In this document: positions 20,325-31,319 of the stretch, in pieces | Layout of the letters: each line of letters opens with the position of its first letter | How positions within the stretch are numbered: position 1 is the first letter of the stretch | DNA from: Dendrolimus kikuchii | Lineage: Eukaryota; Arthropoda; Insecta; Lepidoptera; Lasiocampidae | NCBI GenBank assembly: GCA_019925095.2 | Contig: CM034408.1 | Span: forward strand, 806,001 to 870,000 | DNA length: 64,000 nucleotides | Reading direction: 5' to 3' | Position numbers and translations under genes: made by a program | The notes under the pieces: generated by a model | Seen by the model: the letters and a program-made list of their open reading frames with translations, nothing else | Told to the model about the DNA's origin: nothing | Database searches by the model: none

Positions 20325-20714
20325 GAACACAATCGGGATTTAACGTTGAGATGATGACGTGTGACAATGTGACGTTGGCACCAGACCGAGCAGTTCATCG
20401 GAATTACATTGTACTTCGTTAACTAAAAGTAGGTTGTTTGCAAACCTCTCATTTACCGTTAAGCTTAATTTACCGTTACGTCTGTTTTTGTAAGAACCTT
20501 CTGTTCTTTCGATCGTAGTTTAATAAGCGGTAAACCAATCTGGCACGGTATTGTTTTATTCTTTGACGGGAGCACGTGGGCGCTGAACCGTATTATCAAA
20601 GATCAGACAAAGCTATAAGTAACGTTCATTCTCGAATCATTAATCATCCTCAAAAATGTAGATACAGAGATAATACTTTATTGCTCACAGAAATAAACAA
20701 TTACAAAATTAGAT
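20325..20714. other. Unassigned stretch
   Basis: It contains the second half of the unknown repeat noted at 19483-20052. At 20665 'gataatactttattgctcac' recalls an inverse LINE tail. Confidence 0.35.
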
Positions 20715-21349
20715 GAAAATATCGATACCTCGGGGCTCGAAGGGCGTAAGCACCAAAACTCGATTTTTCAGGAGAGCCGAAAAACAAAATATAAAATATT
20801 ATTTCGGACATAACTTTTTTGATTCTTGGCCTAAATAAACCATTCTAAAACGAAGTCTTAAAATTTTATGATGATAAACACTGTTAAATTATATTTCAAA
20901 TAGGTTTAAAAGTGACAAAAACAGCTTTCCTATAAAAAATTGCATGTTTCGGGCGTTTACACCCTAAAAATCTATCGGCGTGTGATCAGAGATGGTTGCA
21001 ACTGCCAATTTGCCTACTAATTCTATCAGTTTGTAGTCTGTTGCTTTGTTTTCTTCAGTTGATTAAATATCAAGTAAAGAGAGAAAATATGAAATTCTTT
21101 TCTTTCTTTATTTGCCTATGTAATTTGAATTTTATTTATTAACTTAGTATATCAATTTATCAACTCGGACAACTAATCAGGTGTCGTTGACTACCCTCGC
21201 GTTTATGATCTTTAACTTTGGTTGCTGTTACCACACAAAATCTAAAAATGTATGTTTTATTTTCTACAAAAAATGGGGTCGTAAACAAAGTAAATTTCGC
21301 CCAAATGGCGGTTATGTCCTTTGAGTCCCGAGGTATCGATATGTTCTGT
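20715..21349. mobile_element. Non-autonomous DNA element with 35-bp TIRs
   Basis: The left end (atatcgatacctcggggctc, then gaagggcgtaagcacc) and the inverse right end (atatcgatacctcgggactc, then aaaggacataaccgcc) pair over about 35 bases with few mismatches. The 630-bp interior is AT-rich without a frame. No clear target duplication, so the superfamily is undecided. Confidence 0.6.
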
Positions 21350-21490
21350 ACATTTGACCAGACCTGAATCCGAATCCGAGGTCCGTTTGGCTCGTACATC
21401 CTCAAAATTTCTAAGCTAAGTCTTTGCCGGTCTACCTAGCGCAGAAGCTCTAAGATCCCAATGCTGCTATTCCCGTGGCACGCCACTATA

Positions 21491-21799
21491 TCATACATAC
21501 ATACATACATAACTTCACGCCAGTTCCCTTGCGAGGTAGGCATGAACAACAGAGCGCCATTCAGGCTTATTCTTACACACCTCACTTGCTTCTTTGACAT
21601 TCATAGCTCTTGTCATGCACGCTCGTCTATTCTTAAGGCTCCTGACATCACCTTCTGCTAGTACACGATCAATTTGATCATGGAAGGTGTGCCGTGGCTT
21701 TCCACGACTTCTGCATCCATCCACTTTTGCATTGTTATCTGTTTAGTCATTCTTTCATCATGCATTCTTTCCACATGCTCGAACCACCAGAGCATTCCG
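21491..21799 (-). mobile_element. RTE-A tail
   Basis: The antisense tail starts with (CATA)n and extends to the codons of GMLWWFEHVERM (here ending 'gagcattccg'). It directly precedes a Hel-F fragment at 21804, so that Helitron's missing 5' part may have been lost at this junction. Confidence 0.85.
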
Positions 21800-21803
21800 G
21801 GCA

Positions 21804-21963
21804 TATATACTCTTTTGTTGATTGTTCACGTCAAATTAACAGTGTGGCCTTGGCGAAATCTGTGATTATAGAAGTATAGCCTTTGACAACAGAACCTTAA
21901 TAATGTTCAAACTTATAATTTAAATTAACTGTGGTCGAATTTCGACCACTGGGCGACCAATAG
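21804..21963 (+). mobile_element. Hel-F 3' fragment
   Basis: It ends with the 3' hairpin GGTCGAATTTCGACC followed by ACTGGGCGACCA and ATAG (CTAG mutated). The complete family is described at 62925-63264. Confidence 0.65.
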
Positions 21964-22204
21964 TCTTTATAAATATATATATAAGCGAAGACTTGCGAAA
22001 TAAATTTCAGGTTCAACATTTTTGGTACTTTTCAAAATTCATTTCGACTATTATTCTGCCGCGACGATATTGAGAACATATTGTGAATTTAGTAGAATAC
22101 GAGTTTTCGACACTGTCGCACTGGATGTGTACTTTGAATATCTTCACAACGCCAATATATAGAGATAGCAGAATGGGATATATCAAGTACCTATATAGAA
22201 ATAC

Positions 22205-22335
22205 TTCCGTTATTTACTATGGTCTGGGTGTCTCGCATCGGAGCCGGAGTTGTCCATTATATATAACTCAGAACACAAGCGCGGCTTGCTCAGCTTGGCG
22301 ACATCCGCTGTGTGTGTTTGTCTGCCGATAATAAG
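22205..22335 (+). mobile_element. SINE-2, 3' part
   Basis: The segment 'gttatttactatggtctggg' to 'tgtgtgtgtttgtctgccg' matches 25948-26178. The tRNA-like head is missing. Confidence 0.65.
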
Positions 22336-22748
22336 ATAACAATTCATGTAAGTTTTCAAAGTTCAATGAACTACCAGTAAATAAACTACAAGAAGCAAAA
22401 ACCACTGTTTCATTGTATACCGGCAGAACTATTCAGAGTCGCAAAAAATGTTTGCCAACACAACCAGCGATGGATGTTTGCGAAAAAAATATAGAATATT
22501 TATCGCAGAAGGTGATTTTGTTTTATCGAAAACTGTTTGAATTCAAAATCAAAAGGTTTCATTCAAAGAAGATCCGAAGAAGAACATTTTTTGAAGGTCA
22601 TACGTGTAAATTAGTTATGATAAATACAACACTCTAATGATGTGAGCAAAGTGATGAAAGAAGGTGAAAAGAGGAAAATTGTAAAAAGTAGAGGAATTGT
22701 GAAAAATATGATAATAGAAAGAAAATAGCTTTCGGCACGCTGTACCTA
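22336..22748. other. Unassigned stretch
   Basis: A 74-codon frame (22413-22637) has no recognised similarity. I do not call it a gene. Confidence 0.3.
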
Positions 22749-22954
22749 CTAGCTATACGAAATACGATGTTTCGGGGATAGGCCATGTCAAGTAGATCAG
22801 TTATAATGTGCTAGCAACTCTATTGTCATATATCATCCAGGAATAACGTAGCTTTCTACTGGTTAACGAATTTTCAAAATCGGTTCAGTAGTTCAAGAGA
22901 TTACTTCCTACATACATACTCACAAGATTTTACCTCTTTATAATATAGTATAGA
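22749..22954 (-). mobile_element. Hel-Y, short Helitron-like element
   Basis: Read in sense: TCTATACTATATTATAAAGA at the right, CTAG at the left (22749-22752), lying between A and T, 206 bp. The phrase 'ttttcaaaatcggttcagta' is typical of such elements. A related piece is at 42725-42859. Confidence 0.6.
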
Positions 22955-22967
22955 TTGTTAACCTCTT

Positions 22968-23076
22968 GATGTCAAAGAGGCAAGTGAGGTGTGTAAGAAT
23001 AAGCCTAAATGGCACTCTGTTGTTCGTGCCTACCCCGCGAGGGAACTGGCGTGAAGTTATGTATGTATGTATGTAT
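22968..23076 (+). mobile_element. RTE-A short tail with 11-bp TSD
   Basis: Only about 110 bp (codons from VKEASEVCKN to the stop, plus tail). GTTAACCTCTT flanks it at 22957-22967 and 23077-23087. Confidence 0.9.
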
Positions 23077-23304
23077 GTTAACCTCTTCATTGAAGCAACC
23101 GATATATTAACAGAAGTACTTAAATCTTCGAAACCAGATTTATGTAAAATAAATAATCTATATATTAATACATGAAGTAAAAATTAAGCAAAAACTTTGT
23201 ACCACTTTTTACGACAATTGCGTGGACGGAAAAGTATGAAATTTCGCACACTTATAGTTTATATAGAGAAGGAGTGCAGAATGCTAATATTTAAAAAAAA
23301 ATAT

Positions 23305-23768
23305 TGTTACGACCTACACGCCTACCAAAGTGGATTCACACCTACCTGAATACCGTAAAAACACACTTTATTACCTTTCGGCAGTTGGACTTCTTTTGTT
23401 TACTTTGTGATTAGAAAACAGCCCATTGTGTATTGTAATTTTTTATGGCAGTCATTAGCCGGCTATGTCCGACTGATTCTAAGAAATTCGGTCACGCGGT
23501 CGGGCAGACATATTGTATCTGTGCAGTATAAAGCAATGGTCCAATGGAGAGATCGGCAGTCAAGCGATAACCACGAGCGAATCAAGACTTGTGTACATTC
23601 GGTAATCTATTTAGTGACGGACTTTGCGCGTGTTATTGAATCGTGCGTTACATTTGGACTGGTTGTGTTCAGTTATATTTGTAGCTGTGTTATACGTGTT
23701 TGTATAGTTCTAATAAACTCTATAATAGTTCCAACGGCATTTTAATTCGAGTCCTGCAACTCGTAACA
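23305..23768 (+). mobile_element. LTR-G solo LTR nested in Hel-F
   Basis: The 464-bp unit begins TGTTACGACC and ends ACTCGTAACA, a TG...CA LTR with inverted TGTTACGA tips. Flanks are ATAT and TTAT, probably a 4-bp duplication with one change. It contains a TATA-like box (CAGTATAAAGC near 23526) and the poly(A) signal AATAAA near 23710. A 112-codon frame within it is not a gene. Confidence 0.75.
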
Positions 23769-23941
23769 TTATGCATAAAAAATACATTAAATCAATAAAA
23801 AAAAACATTACACACACTACCATGTATTTGACACATACACGCATATATACGCTCTTTTGTTTATTGTTCAAGTCAAATTAACAGTGTAGCCTTGGCGAAA
23901 TCTGTAATTATAGAAGTATAGTCTTTGACAACCTTAATAAT

Positions 23942-24484
23942 AATAAAACTACGTTTTAACGGTTTTAAGCGCGGTAATTTTATTTGATTTTTCCGACATT
24001 TCGGCCACTTTTCAGTGGCCGTGATCACGAAAGACCATTGTTCATTTTAATTATTTAGTTTTAATTTTGTTTATGGTTATTATTTAGCCTATGGGAGCCT
24101 AATCTAATTTACTATCGCTTCGCAACATGTTATGGCTTGAAGAGAAGAAGCGGCGCAAGAAACTCTTCAGCAAACATGCCTAGCTCTAATAATTTTATAT
24201 AATGTTAAAATGGGTGGAAGGAAAAATAAAAGTAATTATCAGTCAAGTTGGTTTGTGTTCCGTTGTACGCAGAAAGAGCCCACAGTGTCTTGAGGTCTGG
24301 CAGCTGGTTTTTGCCTCCAACAACAAAACTCGTTGACACTTGACATCTTTGTCTTCCGTGATCACGGCCACTGAAAAGTGGCCTGAAACGTCGGAAAAAC
24401 CAAAATCAAATAAAATTACCGCGCTTAAAACCGTTAAAACGTAGTTTAATTATGTATACAAGTCGGGAAAACATAAGAAAATAT
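23942..24484. mobile_element. Family D fold-back copy nested in Hel-F
   Basis: The left 85 bases are the inverse of the family's 3' terminus (AAACTACGTTTTAACGG...). The right end is the same terminus in sense (CCGTTAAAACGTAGTTT), followed by a 36-bp extension ending AAGAAAATATA. AACCTTAATAAT is duplicated (23930-23941, 24485-24496). Inverted partial copies and a variable 3' extension are known Penelope-like features. A 'ggccactgaaaagtggcc' plus GAAACGTCGG block sits in each arm. Confidence 0.65.
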
Positions 24485-24544
24485 AACCTTAATAATGTTC
24501 AAACTTATAATATAAATTTATTATGGTCGAATTTCGACCACTAG

Positions 24545-25253
24545 TAATGAATAAATTCCACTTAGAACACAAAAATAAGTCCAAAACAACCATACGAAAT
24601 CCACTTGGTAAATAATAACACAAAACCAATAGGTAGCCCACACTTACCCATGACATAGGTAAATATTAAATTTCACAAAGCAAATAACACGTCTGTACAC
24701 ACAGATGATTACTCTACGACCCGTTAAATTATGTAACTGTGGGGCGTACCACGATACCGGTCCGTTAGGACTGGAACTCAGTCAATGTACACTCGTGCGC
24801 ATTGCAACCCGTTTGCGCACTGGCAGTACGGAAAACGCGCGTATTTTCTACGTTTTGATACGATATAATTAGCTTAGTGCACTAATTATTGTTGTTTGGA
24901 AAGTAATTAACATTGGAATAATAAATACAAACCTTAAAGTGAATTGTATTTTAAAAATAAATAAAAAACTAAATTGACTATCATACGTATCTCGTGATCT
25001 TGGATGCTGAAAATCGGTTGAAACGTCATATATAAAAATTATAAATAAAATAAAAAATGTCCCCAAAAATAGTTACAATATTTCATATATATATTAGTGG
25101 TTTTATATTTTTACGTGTTTAGTTATAAATAAAAAGTTTGGTGTTTTATTAATATTTATAATTAATATAACTTTTGGAAAATTTATAAATATATTCTAGT
25201 ATAATATTTTTAATGGAATTCTTGTATGCTGAGCAAAATTTTGGAAATATTTG
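24545..25253. other. Unassigned stretch
   Basis: AT-rich, with a GC-richer patch at 24740-24850. No frame or repeat family recognised. Confidence 0.35.
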
Positions 25254-25529
25254 CAGTTAGGGCGGCTTGTCGTAAGAGCCGTCTTAACAACCCACAGCCA
25301 GGTGGTAGGGCATATGCCCGACTGGATGGCTACCACCCCTTGTCTAAAGTATGTCGCCATAACAACCTTCGAGAAGTGTTCCGGCATTAGTGACCAGGTT
25401 CCAGTTTTCCTTAAGAGAGCAGCAGCGCATTTGTAGCACCTTTGGTGTTGCAAATGTCCATAGGTGATGGTAACCGCTCTCCATCAAGTGGGCCATTTGC
25501 CTGACTGCTGACCTCCTGCAATAAAAAAA
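25254..25529 (+). mobile_element. SINE-B, slightly 5'-truncated
   Basis: The sense copy begins inside the 5' end (ttagggcggcttgtcgtaag) and ends CAATAAAAAAAA. Its centre reads 'caaccttcgagaagtgttcc', a local variant shared in part with 61201-61435. Confidence 0.8.
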
Positions 25530-25722
25530 ATTATATAAATACACTTTAAAAATCTACTCCCTTTTAAACATGGGTTTTTAGGTTTTGCAGATAAAGTTAT
25601 CAATTTGCAATAATCAGCCAAAATCCAAAATTTTAGTTTTTCCCTTATTATTAAGAGTAATTATGTCACTATAATAGAGCATAAACAGACCTACATATAG
25701 ATTATACAAAAGATTTGAAGGA

Positions 25723-25892
25723 ACAGAAGGTGATGTCAGGAGCCTTAAGAACAGACGAGCTTGCATGACAAGAGTTATGAATGTCAAAGAGGCAAGTGAG
25801 GTGTATAAGAATAAGCCTAAATGGCACTCTGTTGTTCGTGCCTACCCCGCAAGGGATCTGGCGTGAAGTTATGTATGTATGTATGTATGGAT
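25723..25892 (+). mobile_element. RTE-A short tail
   Basis: It starts AGAAGGTGATGTCAGG and runs to the stop (here RDLA for RELA) and the TATG tail. No convincing target duplication. Confidence 0.85.
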
Positions 25893-25947
25893 TTTAAAAT
25901 CCCCTTTTTTTTCAAATTATATTATAATAATAATAACACACTACACA

Positions 25948-26178
25948 AGACGCCCTCTTTGGTTGAGTGGGCTAAGCCTTTGCCGGCCTACCTCACTGCA
26001 ACACAGAGGCTCCGGGTTCGATTCCTGGTATAATAAATTTCGGAAACGTATTTTCTCCGTTATTTACTATGGTCTGGGTGTCTGGGATCGGCCCCAGAGT
26101 AGTCCGTTGTATATTACCCATAACACAAGCGTAACTTGCTTCATTTATATACAATGTGTGTGTTTGCCTGCCGATTTT
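25948..26178 (+). mobile_element. tRNA-derived SINE-2, most complete copy
   Basis: TGGTTGAGTGG (25960-25970) is an A box, and GGTTCGATTCC (26015-26025) is a near-perfect B box 45 bases on. Together they form an internal Pol III promoter. The body carries 'tactatggtctgggtgtctg', and the end is 'tgtgtgtttgcctgccg' then a T/A-rich tail. No CCA or clover-leaf end, so it is not a tRNA gene. Confidence 0.8.
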
Positions 26179-26179
26179 T

Positions 26180-26590
26180 TTTAATTTTTTTTAATGCTTT
26201 GGATTTGAAAAAAATATGAAAATAATGCCATATACCTAAAAATCATTAAAATATAAAACGTAAAAAATTTTGTCACTGCAATTTTTGAAAAATAACGACT
26301 TACTGTCTCATTGTTATATGTGCGTTGTCTACATTTAAACGATATAATCTGTGCTGAATTGCATGTGAAAAAGTGGTGGGAAAGTTCTATCATACAATAA
26401 TTTATTACAACAATGAAAATGGTGGAAACTTGATATATCTATAATAGCCTTTGTGCTAGTTATTTTAGGGTTCAACTTCAATTGTTTATGGATCTAAATA
26501 TTAAAGCTAGGTTCAGCATTATGCCGTGACGAAATTTTAACTAATGGCTTATCTCTATGACTTGAATGCAACTTTAGTATTGATTAAAAA
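26180..26590. other. Unassigned AT-rich stretch
   Basis: No match recognised. Confidence 0.3.
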
Positions 26591-26591
26591 T

Positions 26592-27098
26592 AAAAAAAAC
26601 TTCGTTTAAAAAAACCGACTTCAAAAGCTAAAAAACTAAAAAGTATAAAATAACTTATTTCTAAAGCTATTATTATTAATATATATTATCTAAAACATCT
26701 TAAAGTCGGTGCTTAGTAATTTTTAAAAAAACATAGTAATGTTTTGTTTTACTTTAGTTTTTGAAACCGGTTTTTTTAAACGAAGTTTTTTTATTTTATT
26801 TGTTACTTTTTAGTGTCTAGCTATGTATGGGTAGACCTACGAAAGGTGCCGCGCTCCTTAAAAAATATAGGTCCCAAAAAACGCGAACAAAAAAATGTTC
26901 GTAAAATGAAAACTACTGGACCAAACTATGTTAAATTCTTAGGGGACCAAATGGCAACTATTCCGCATCAAACTAAACAAGAATCACGTAAATCGGATCA
27001 TAAATCTCGGAGTAATCGGTGAACATACATAAAAAAAAAAACAAAAAAAAGACCCCGACGAATTGAGAACCTCCTCCTTTTTTTGAAGTCGGTTAAAA
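26592..27098. mobile_element. Element E (AACCGACTTC family), copy 1
   Basis: Ends in AAACCGACTTCAAAA and TTTTTTGAAGTCGGTTAAAA, short inverted termini of a very common lepidopteran repeat. A second inverted pair lies inside (aaaaacttcgtttaaaaaaa at 26597 and its complement near 26775). A frame of about 70 codons (26813-27022) resembles one in copy 2 at 50860-51345. Confidence 0.6.
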
Positions 27099-27817
27099 AT
27101 TAACGAACTGCACTTTGAGATCGGCAAAGATAATGGTAATTAACAACCAAGACACGTTTTTGAATTGCTGCAAGCATGTAATAATAACTTTAGAGGTTCA
27201 CTAAGTATTGAATCACAGTTAATTTAGAAAGTTAACAAACGCAACGTATGTGTTTAAAATCGTCATATATTTTCCTTAATATTTAAAAAAAAATAGTTAT
27301 AGCCTTAGACAAACAAAATAGGTAGACCGTGCCCTGAGCTCTCAAAGTGAAGCCGGCTAAAGGAAGCCGATTTCGGAATAGAAAGCCGATCGCGCCTGCA
27401 GTACGTTGCGCCAAGTTATACTTTTGATTTTATTTACCTGAACCTCGACCTTTTTTTACGTTTTTCTTTTTTGATGTTTATGGCTTGGCAACTAGGCCTT
27501 TAAGCCAGGCGCAGTTATATTGTAGGCTACAATCGATACTATTCAACGGAGTTCTTGTGAAAACACGAAAGGCCACGTTTGACTATACAATTCATATTTC
27601 TCACAAAAACACATAATTACTACTCAAAAACTTTTTAACTTAACTAATTTTACAAATTTTTAGACAATAAAATTGCACAGCACAACGCCTCCTTTCAGTT
27701 CCCGCCAAAAACTCCACCTTTTTTTACGTTGCAAGCGTGGAGCATAGTGTTGTAGTACGGCTTATTCATACCTGAAGTGTTGATTCATTTCACCACTGTG
27801 AGTTGAATCCTATAGAA
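27099..27817. other. Unassigned stretch
   Basis: Includes 'cctttttttacgtt' twice (27452, 27718), about 265 bp apart. Otherwise no recognisable family or coding. Confidence 0.35.
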
Positions 27818-27823
27818 TCAGAT

Positions 27824-28113
27824 AACTTCACGCCAGTTCCCTTGCGGGGTAGGCACGAACAACAGAGCGCCATTCAGGCTTATTCTTACACACCTCACTT
27901 GCTTCTTTGACATTCATAGCTCTTGTCATGCACGCTCGTCTGTTCTTAAGGCTCCTGACATCACCTTCTGCTAGTACACGATCAATTTGATCATGGAAGG
28001 TGTGTCGTGGCCTTCCACGACTTCTGCATCCATCCACTTTTGCATTGTATATCTGTTTAGTCATTCTTTCATCATGCATTATTTCCACATGCCCGAACCA
28101 CCAGAGCATTCCT
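27824..28113 (-). mobile_element. RTE-A tail without CATA run
   Basis: The antisense copy begins directly at 'aacttcacgccagttccctt', so the microsatellite tail is almost absent. It reaches the codons of MLWWFGHVE. CAGAT occurs on both sides, a possible short duplication. Confidence 0.85.
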
Positions 28114-28342
28114 TTCAGATTATTGTATTAATTAATCGAATGAATACAGATTAAGGTAGAATAGTTATATGTATATAACCTATACAGACGCAAACCACTT
28201 GTATACTTATCCTATAAGCTTACGCACACAAGTTTGTGAAAATAGCTTCACTTCATTTCATTTGATGCTTTTGGTCATATAGGTTCCGTTTATACATTGT
28301 TTGTACTCTTTTTTTTAATAAATCAGTCATTATAATAATAAA
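28114..28342. other. Unassigned stretch
   Basis: No match recognised. Confidence 0.3.
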
Positions 28343-28600
28343 GTTGCGGTAGCGTAATGGCTAGCGCACGCGTCCCAAACTCTAAGGGCGCGGGTTTGAA
28401 TCCTGGTCAAATCACATGCACCACTTGTACCACCAACGGTGAAGGAAAACATCGTGATGATACCTACACATCGAGATAACTTATGTGTCAAAACTGCCAA
28501 GCCGTTTTGGACAAGTGTGGCAGGTATGTTGTCTGTTCCCTATAGTGGGAGGCCTGAGCCCAGCAGTGGGATGCTTACGGCCTATTATTATTATATATAT
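28343..28600 (+). mobile_element. tRNA-derived SINE-1
   Basis: A box TAGCGTAATGG at 28350-28360, B box GGTTTGAATCC at 28393-28403. Body 'ggtgaaggaaaacatcgtga' and end 'cccagcagtgggatgcttac' before a TTA-rich tail. It is in the opposite orientation to the copies at 11582 and 49607. Confidence 0.8.
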
Positions 28601-28603
28601 TCA

Positions 28604-28858
28604 CTAGCTTCTGCGCGCGACTTCGTCTGCGTGGAATAGTTCAAAAAAAGTAACTAAGTTATAAAACCCCCCCGATTTTGAAACATTCTTCATTGGTGCT
28701 CCGCTCCTGTTGGTCTTAGCGTGATGATATATAGCCTATAGCCGTCCTCGATAAATGGGCCATCTAACACTTGAAGAATTTTTCAAATCGGACCAGTAGT
28801 TCCTGAGATTAGCGCGTTCAAACAAACAAACTCTTCAGCTTTATATCTTAGTATAAGA
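28604..28858 (-). mobile_element. Hel-C, complete short element
   Basis: In sense TCTTATACTAAGATATAAAG to GCGCGCAGAAGCTAG, between A (28603) and T (28859), 255 bp. The 3' third resembles 9501-9751. Confidence 0.7.
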
Positions 28859-29161
28859 TACTTAAAGGTGTTTAACCACGATTAAAGCCTGCTATATCAT
28901 AACTTAACGATTCAGAATAAGTGATCAGTGAAGTACCAGACAATTATTGGAGTGCAGTGCATTTTGGATTCTCAACAGTGTCAGTGGTTTTAACAGTGCA
29001 AAGTGTTTACTGTATCGTAGTAAGTGTGATTGAAAGAAGTGCTTATAAAAGAAAATTTACATAATAAAAATAACGTGTTAAAGATGTATCATTAAATAAA
29101 ACCCAAAGAATTTAAATATTACTATATAGTCAATTATTTTACTTTTTAATTTTGTGAAAAA
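28859..29161. other. Unassigned stretch
   Basis: A run of 'cagtg' words at 28950-29030 might be a 5' UTR of a retroelement. No support beyond that. Confidence 0.3.
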
Positions 29162-29366
29162 CTAGCTGTCCCGGCAGACGTTGTCCTGCCCTGAAAACAT
29201 AAAAATCTAGGCCCCGATTCTAGTGCCTCCTACCAGTTCCAATTGTGAATCTAAACCATCCGGAGACCCACCCAAACACACAAAAAAATTAATCAAAATC
29301 GGTAAAGTCGTTCTCAAGTTTTGTGCGTACATACATTTCTACGATTCACTTTTATATATAAGAAGA
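29162..29366 (-). mobile_element. Hel-P, complete short element
   Basis: Starts (sense) TCTTCTTATATATAAAAGTG and ends GTCTGCCGGGACAGCTAG, between A and T, 205 bp. It is followed after 11 bases by Hel-K. Confidence 0.7.
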
Positions 29367-29388
29367 TTTATATAATACTAGAGTTTAC

Positions 29389-29407
29389 CCCGCGGCTATG
29401 CCGCGGG
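29389..29407 (-). repeat. Helitron 3' hairpin of Hel-K
   Basis: CCCGCGGC-TAT-GCCGCGGG, seven bases from CTAG. In Helitrons this structure acts as the stop signal for rolling-circle transfer. Confidence 0.75.
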
Positions 29408-29804
29408 TCAACCTCTAGTGCGTGCTTCTTGTTTAATGAGCAGGAGTTGTTAATACAGGTTACATTGTACTTAATTTTTATGTTAGTGATATTTGCACTC
29501 GGAAGTTGAATTTCATTTTATATCGCAAACTATCCCGTCTCCGGGCATGAAAAGTATTTATGTCCATTATCGGTATTAAAACTACATTTAAACAAAATTA
29601 CAGTAAAACCGATCCTTTCCTAGTAGTTTTCCGTGAAAACTTAACGGAAAGACATATCGAGTTACTATCGCATTTTTTATAGATGATGAATGTTTATATC
29701 TATAAACTTGAGAAATGATTGGTCTTATCCAAACTTTCAACCTTTATTTCAAACCGTCCTAGCTATATTTATTTATCCCCCGTCTATGAAAACTACATAA
29801 ATGA

Positions 29805-30905
29805 CAAAAAGGACAAAAATAACAAAGCGGACAAATTGGACAATTCGAACAATTCGAACATCTCGGACAAATTGGATAAATCGGACAACTCGGACAAATC
29901 GGACAGCTCGGACAAATTGGACAAATCGAACAACTCGGACAAATCGGACAACTCGGACATCTCGGTCAAATCGGCAAATCGAACAAATCAGACAACTCGG
30001 ACAAATTGGACAACTCGGACAACTCGGACAATTCGGACATCTCGGACAAATTGGACAACTCGGATAAATCGGACAACTCGGACAAATCGGACAAATTGGA
30101 CAACTCGGATAACTCGGACAATTCGGACATCTCGGACAAATTGGACAAATTGGACAAATCGGACAAATCGGACAACTCGGACAACTCGGATAACTCGGAC
30201 AACTCGGACAATTCGGACATCTCGGACAAAATGGACAAATCGGACAAATGGGACAACTCGGACAACTCGGACATCTCGGACAACTCGGACAAATTGGACA
30301 AATCGGACAACTCAGACAACTCGGACAACTCGGTAAATCGGACAACTCGGACATCTCGGTCAAATCGGACAAATCAAACAAATCGGACAAATCAAACAAA
30401 TCGGACAACTCGGACAAATTTGACAACTCGGACAATTCGGACATCTCGGACAAATGGGACAACTCGGACAAATTGGACAACTCGGACAATTCGGACATCT
30501 CGGACAAATTGGACAAATCGGACAACTCGGACAACTCGGACAATTCGAACATCTCGGACAAATTGGACAAATCGGACAAATCAAACAAATCGGACAACTC
30601 GGACAAATTGGACAACTCGGATAATTCGGACATCTCGAATAAATGGGACAACTCGGACAAATTGGACAACATGGACAAATCGGACATCTCGGACAAATTG
30701 GACAAATCGGACAACTCGGACAATTTGGACATCTCGGAACAAATTGGACAAATCGGACAACTCGGACAAATCGGCAACTCGGACAAATCGGACAACTCGG
30801 ACAAATTGGATAAATCGGACAACTCGGACAAATCGGACAACTGGGACATAAAGGACAAATCGGACAAAAAAAACAAATCGGACAAAAAGGACAAAGATGA
30901 CCAAA
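29805..30905. repeat. 9-bp minisatellite, about 1.1 kb
   Basis: More than 100 tandem units of GGACAA plus a variable triplet (CTC, ATC, ATT, ATG, AAA). Because 9 is a multiple of 3, long frames stay open on both strands (up to 373 codons), giving repeats such as SDNSDK or SELSDLS. These frames lack any non-repetitive domain, and I do not call a gene. Units vary in blocks (ggacatctcggacaa recurs about every 80-120 bp), which suggests higher-order expansion. Confidence 0.9.
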
Positions 30906-31227
30906 ATGACGAAAATGGAAAATCACGAAAAACCTATCCCACTTTTTGGGATAACCTTTATATAAATCTATCCCAAAATCTATCCCATTATCCGGGATAA
31001 AAGATATCCCTTGTCCACCCTCGGTATTAAAATTACATGTATACCGAATTTCAACTAAATCGGTCCAGTACTTTTCCCCTAAAAGCATAACAAACAAAAA
31101 GACAAATATATTTTTATCCCGGAAACTATCCCATTTTTCGGGATAAAAAGTATCCTATGTTCATTCTCGGCATCGAAAAAATATATATACTGAGTTTCAG
31201 CCAAATCGGTCCAGTAGTTTTTACGTG

Positions 31228-31235
31228 AAAACGGA

Positions 31236-31286
<51 letters not shown>
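31228..31286. repeat. (CAGA)n microsatellite
   Basis: About 14 units of CAGA close to the 5' end of Hel-K. Such runs are usual in this class of lepidopteran repeat. Confidence 0.85.
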
Positions 31287-31288
<2 letters not shown>

Positions 31289-31319
31289 GTTACTTTCGCA
31301 TTTATAATATTAATAGGGA

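Larger units (their letters stand above)
23157..24544 (+). mobile_element. Hel-F carrying two nested elements
   Basis: Starts TCTATATATTAATACATGAAG after A and ends TTTCGACCACTAG before T. Its own parts are 23157-23304, 23769-23941 and 24497-24544. LTR-G (23305-23768) and a family D element (23942-24484) are inserted in it. Removing both gives the same 400-550 bp layout as Hel-F at 34776 and 43377. Confidence 0.75.
29378..31319 (-). mobile_element. Hel-K, Helitron-like element carrying a minisatellite
   Basis: Sense 5' end (right side) TCCCTATTAATATTATAAATG. The sense 3' end has a perfect 8-bp GC-rich stem (29389-29396 with 29400-29407, loop of 3), 7 bases before CTAG at 29378-29381. Hairpin plus CTAG is the Helitron 3' signature. 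At 1.94 kb it carries no Rep/helicase. The interior has 'aaatcggtccagtagttttt', a (CAGA)n run, then a 1.1 kb 9-bp array (29805-30905). Copy 2 is at about 51845-52832. Confidence 0.7.

Noticed and set aside
23407..23745. 112-codon frame in LTR-G
   Set aside because: It lies wholly within a solo LTR spanning the TATA region and poly(A) signal. The frame is not kept in the copies at 46972 and 18763.
25948..26030. tRNA gene
   Set aside because: A and B boxes are present, but the sequence continues into a repeated body shared with two other loci. It is a tRNA-derived SINE head.
29773..30894. 373-codon antisense frame and other long frames in the minisatellite
   Set aside because: They exist because the 9-bp unit is a multiple of three and lacks stops. 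Both strands and several frames are open, with no non-repeat domain or start context.
31228..31286. CRISPR-like or regulatory repeat
   Set aside because: Simple (CAGA)n microsatellite in a eukaryotic Helitron. It has no spacer structure.
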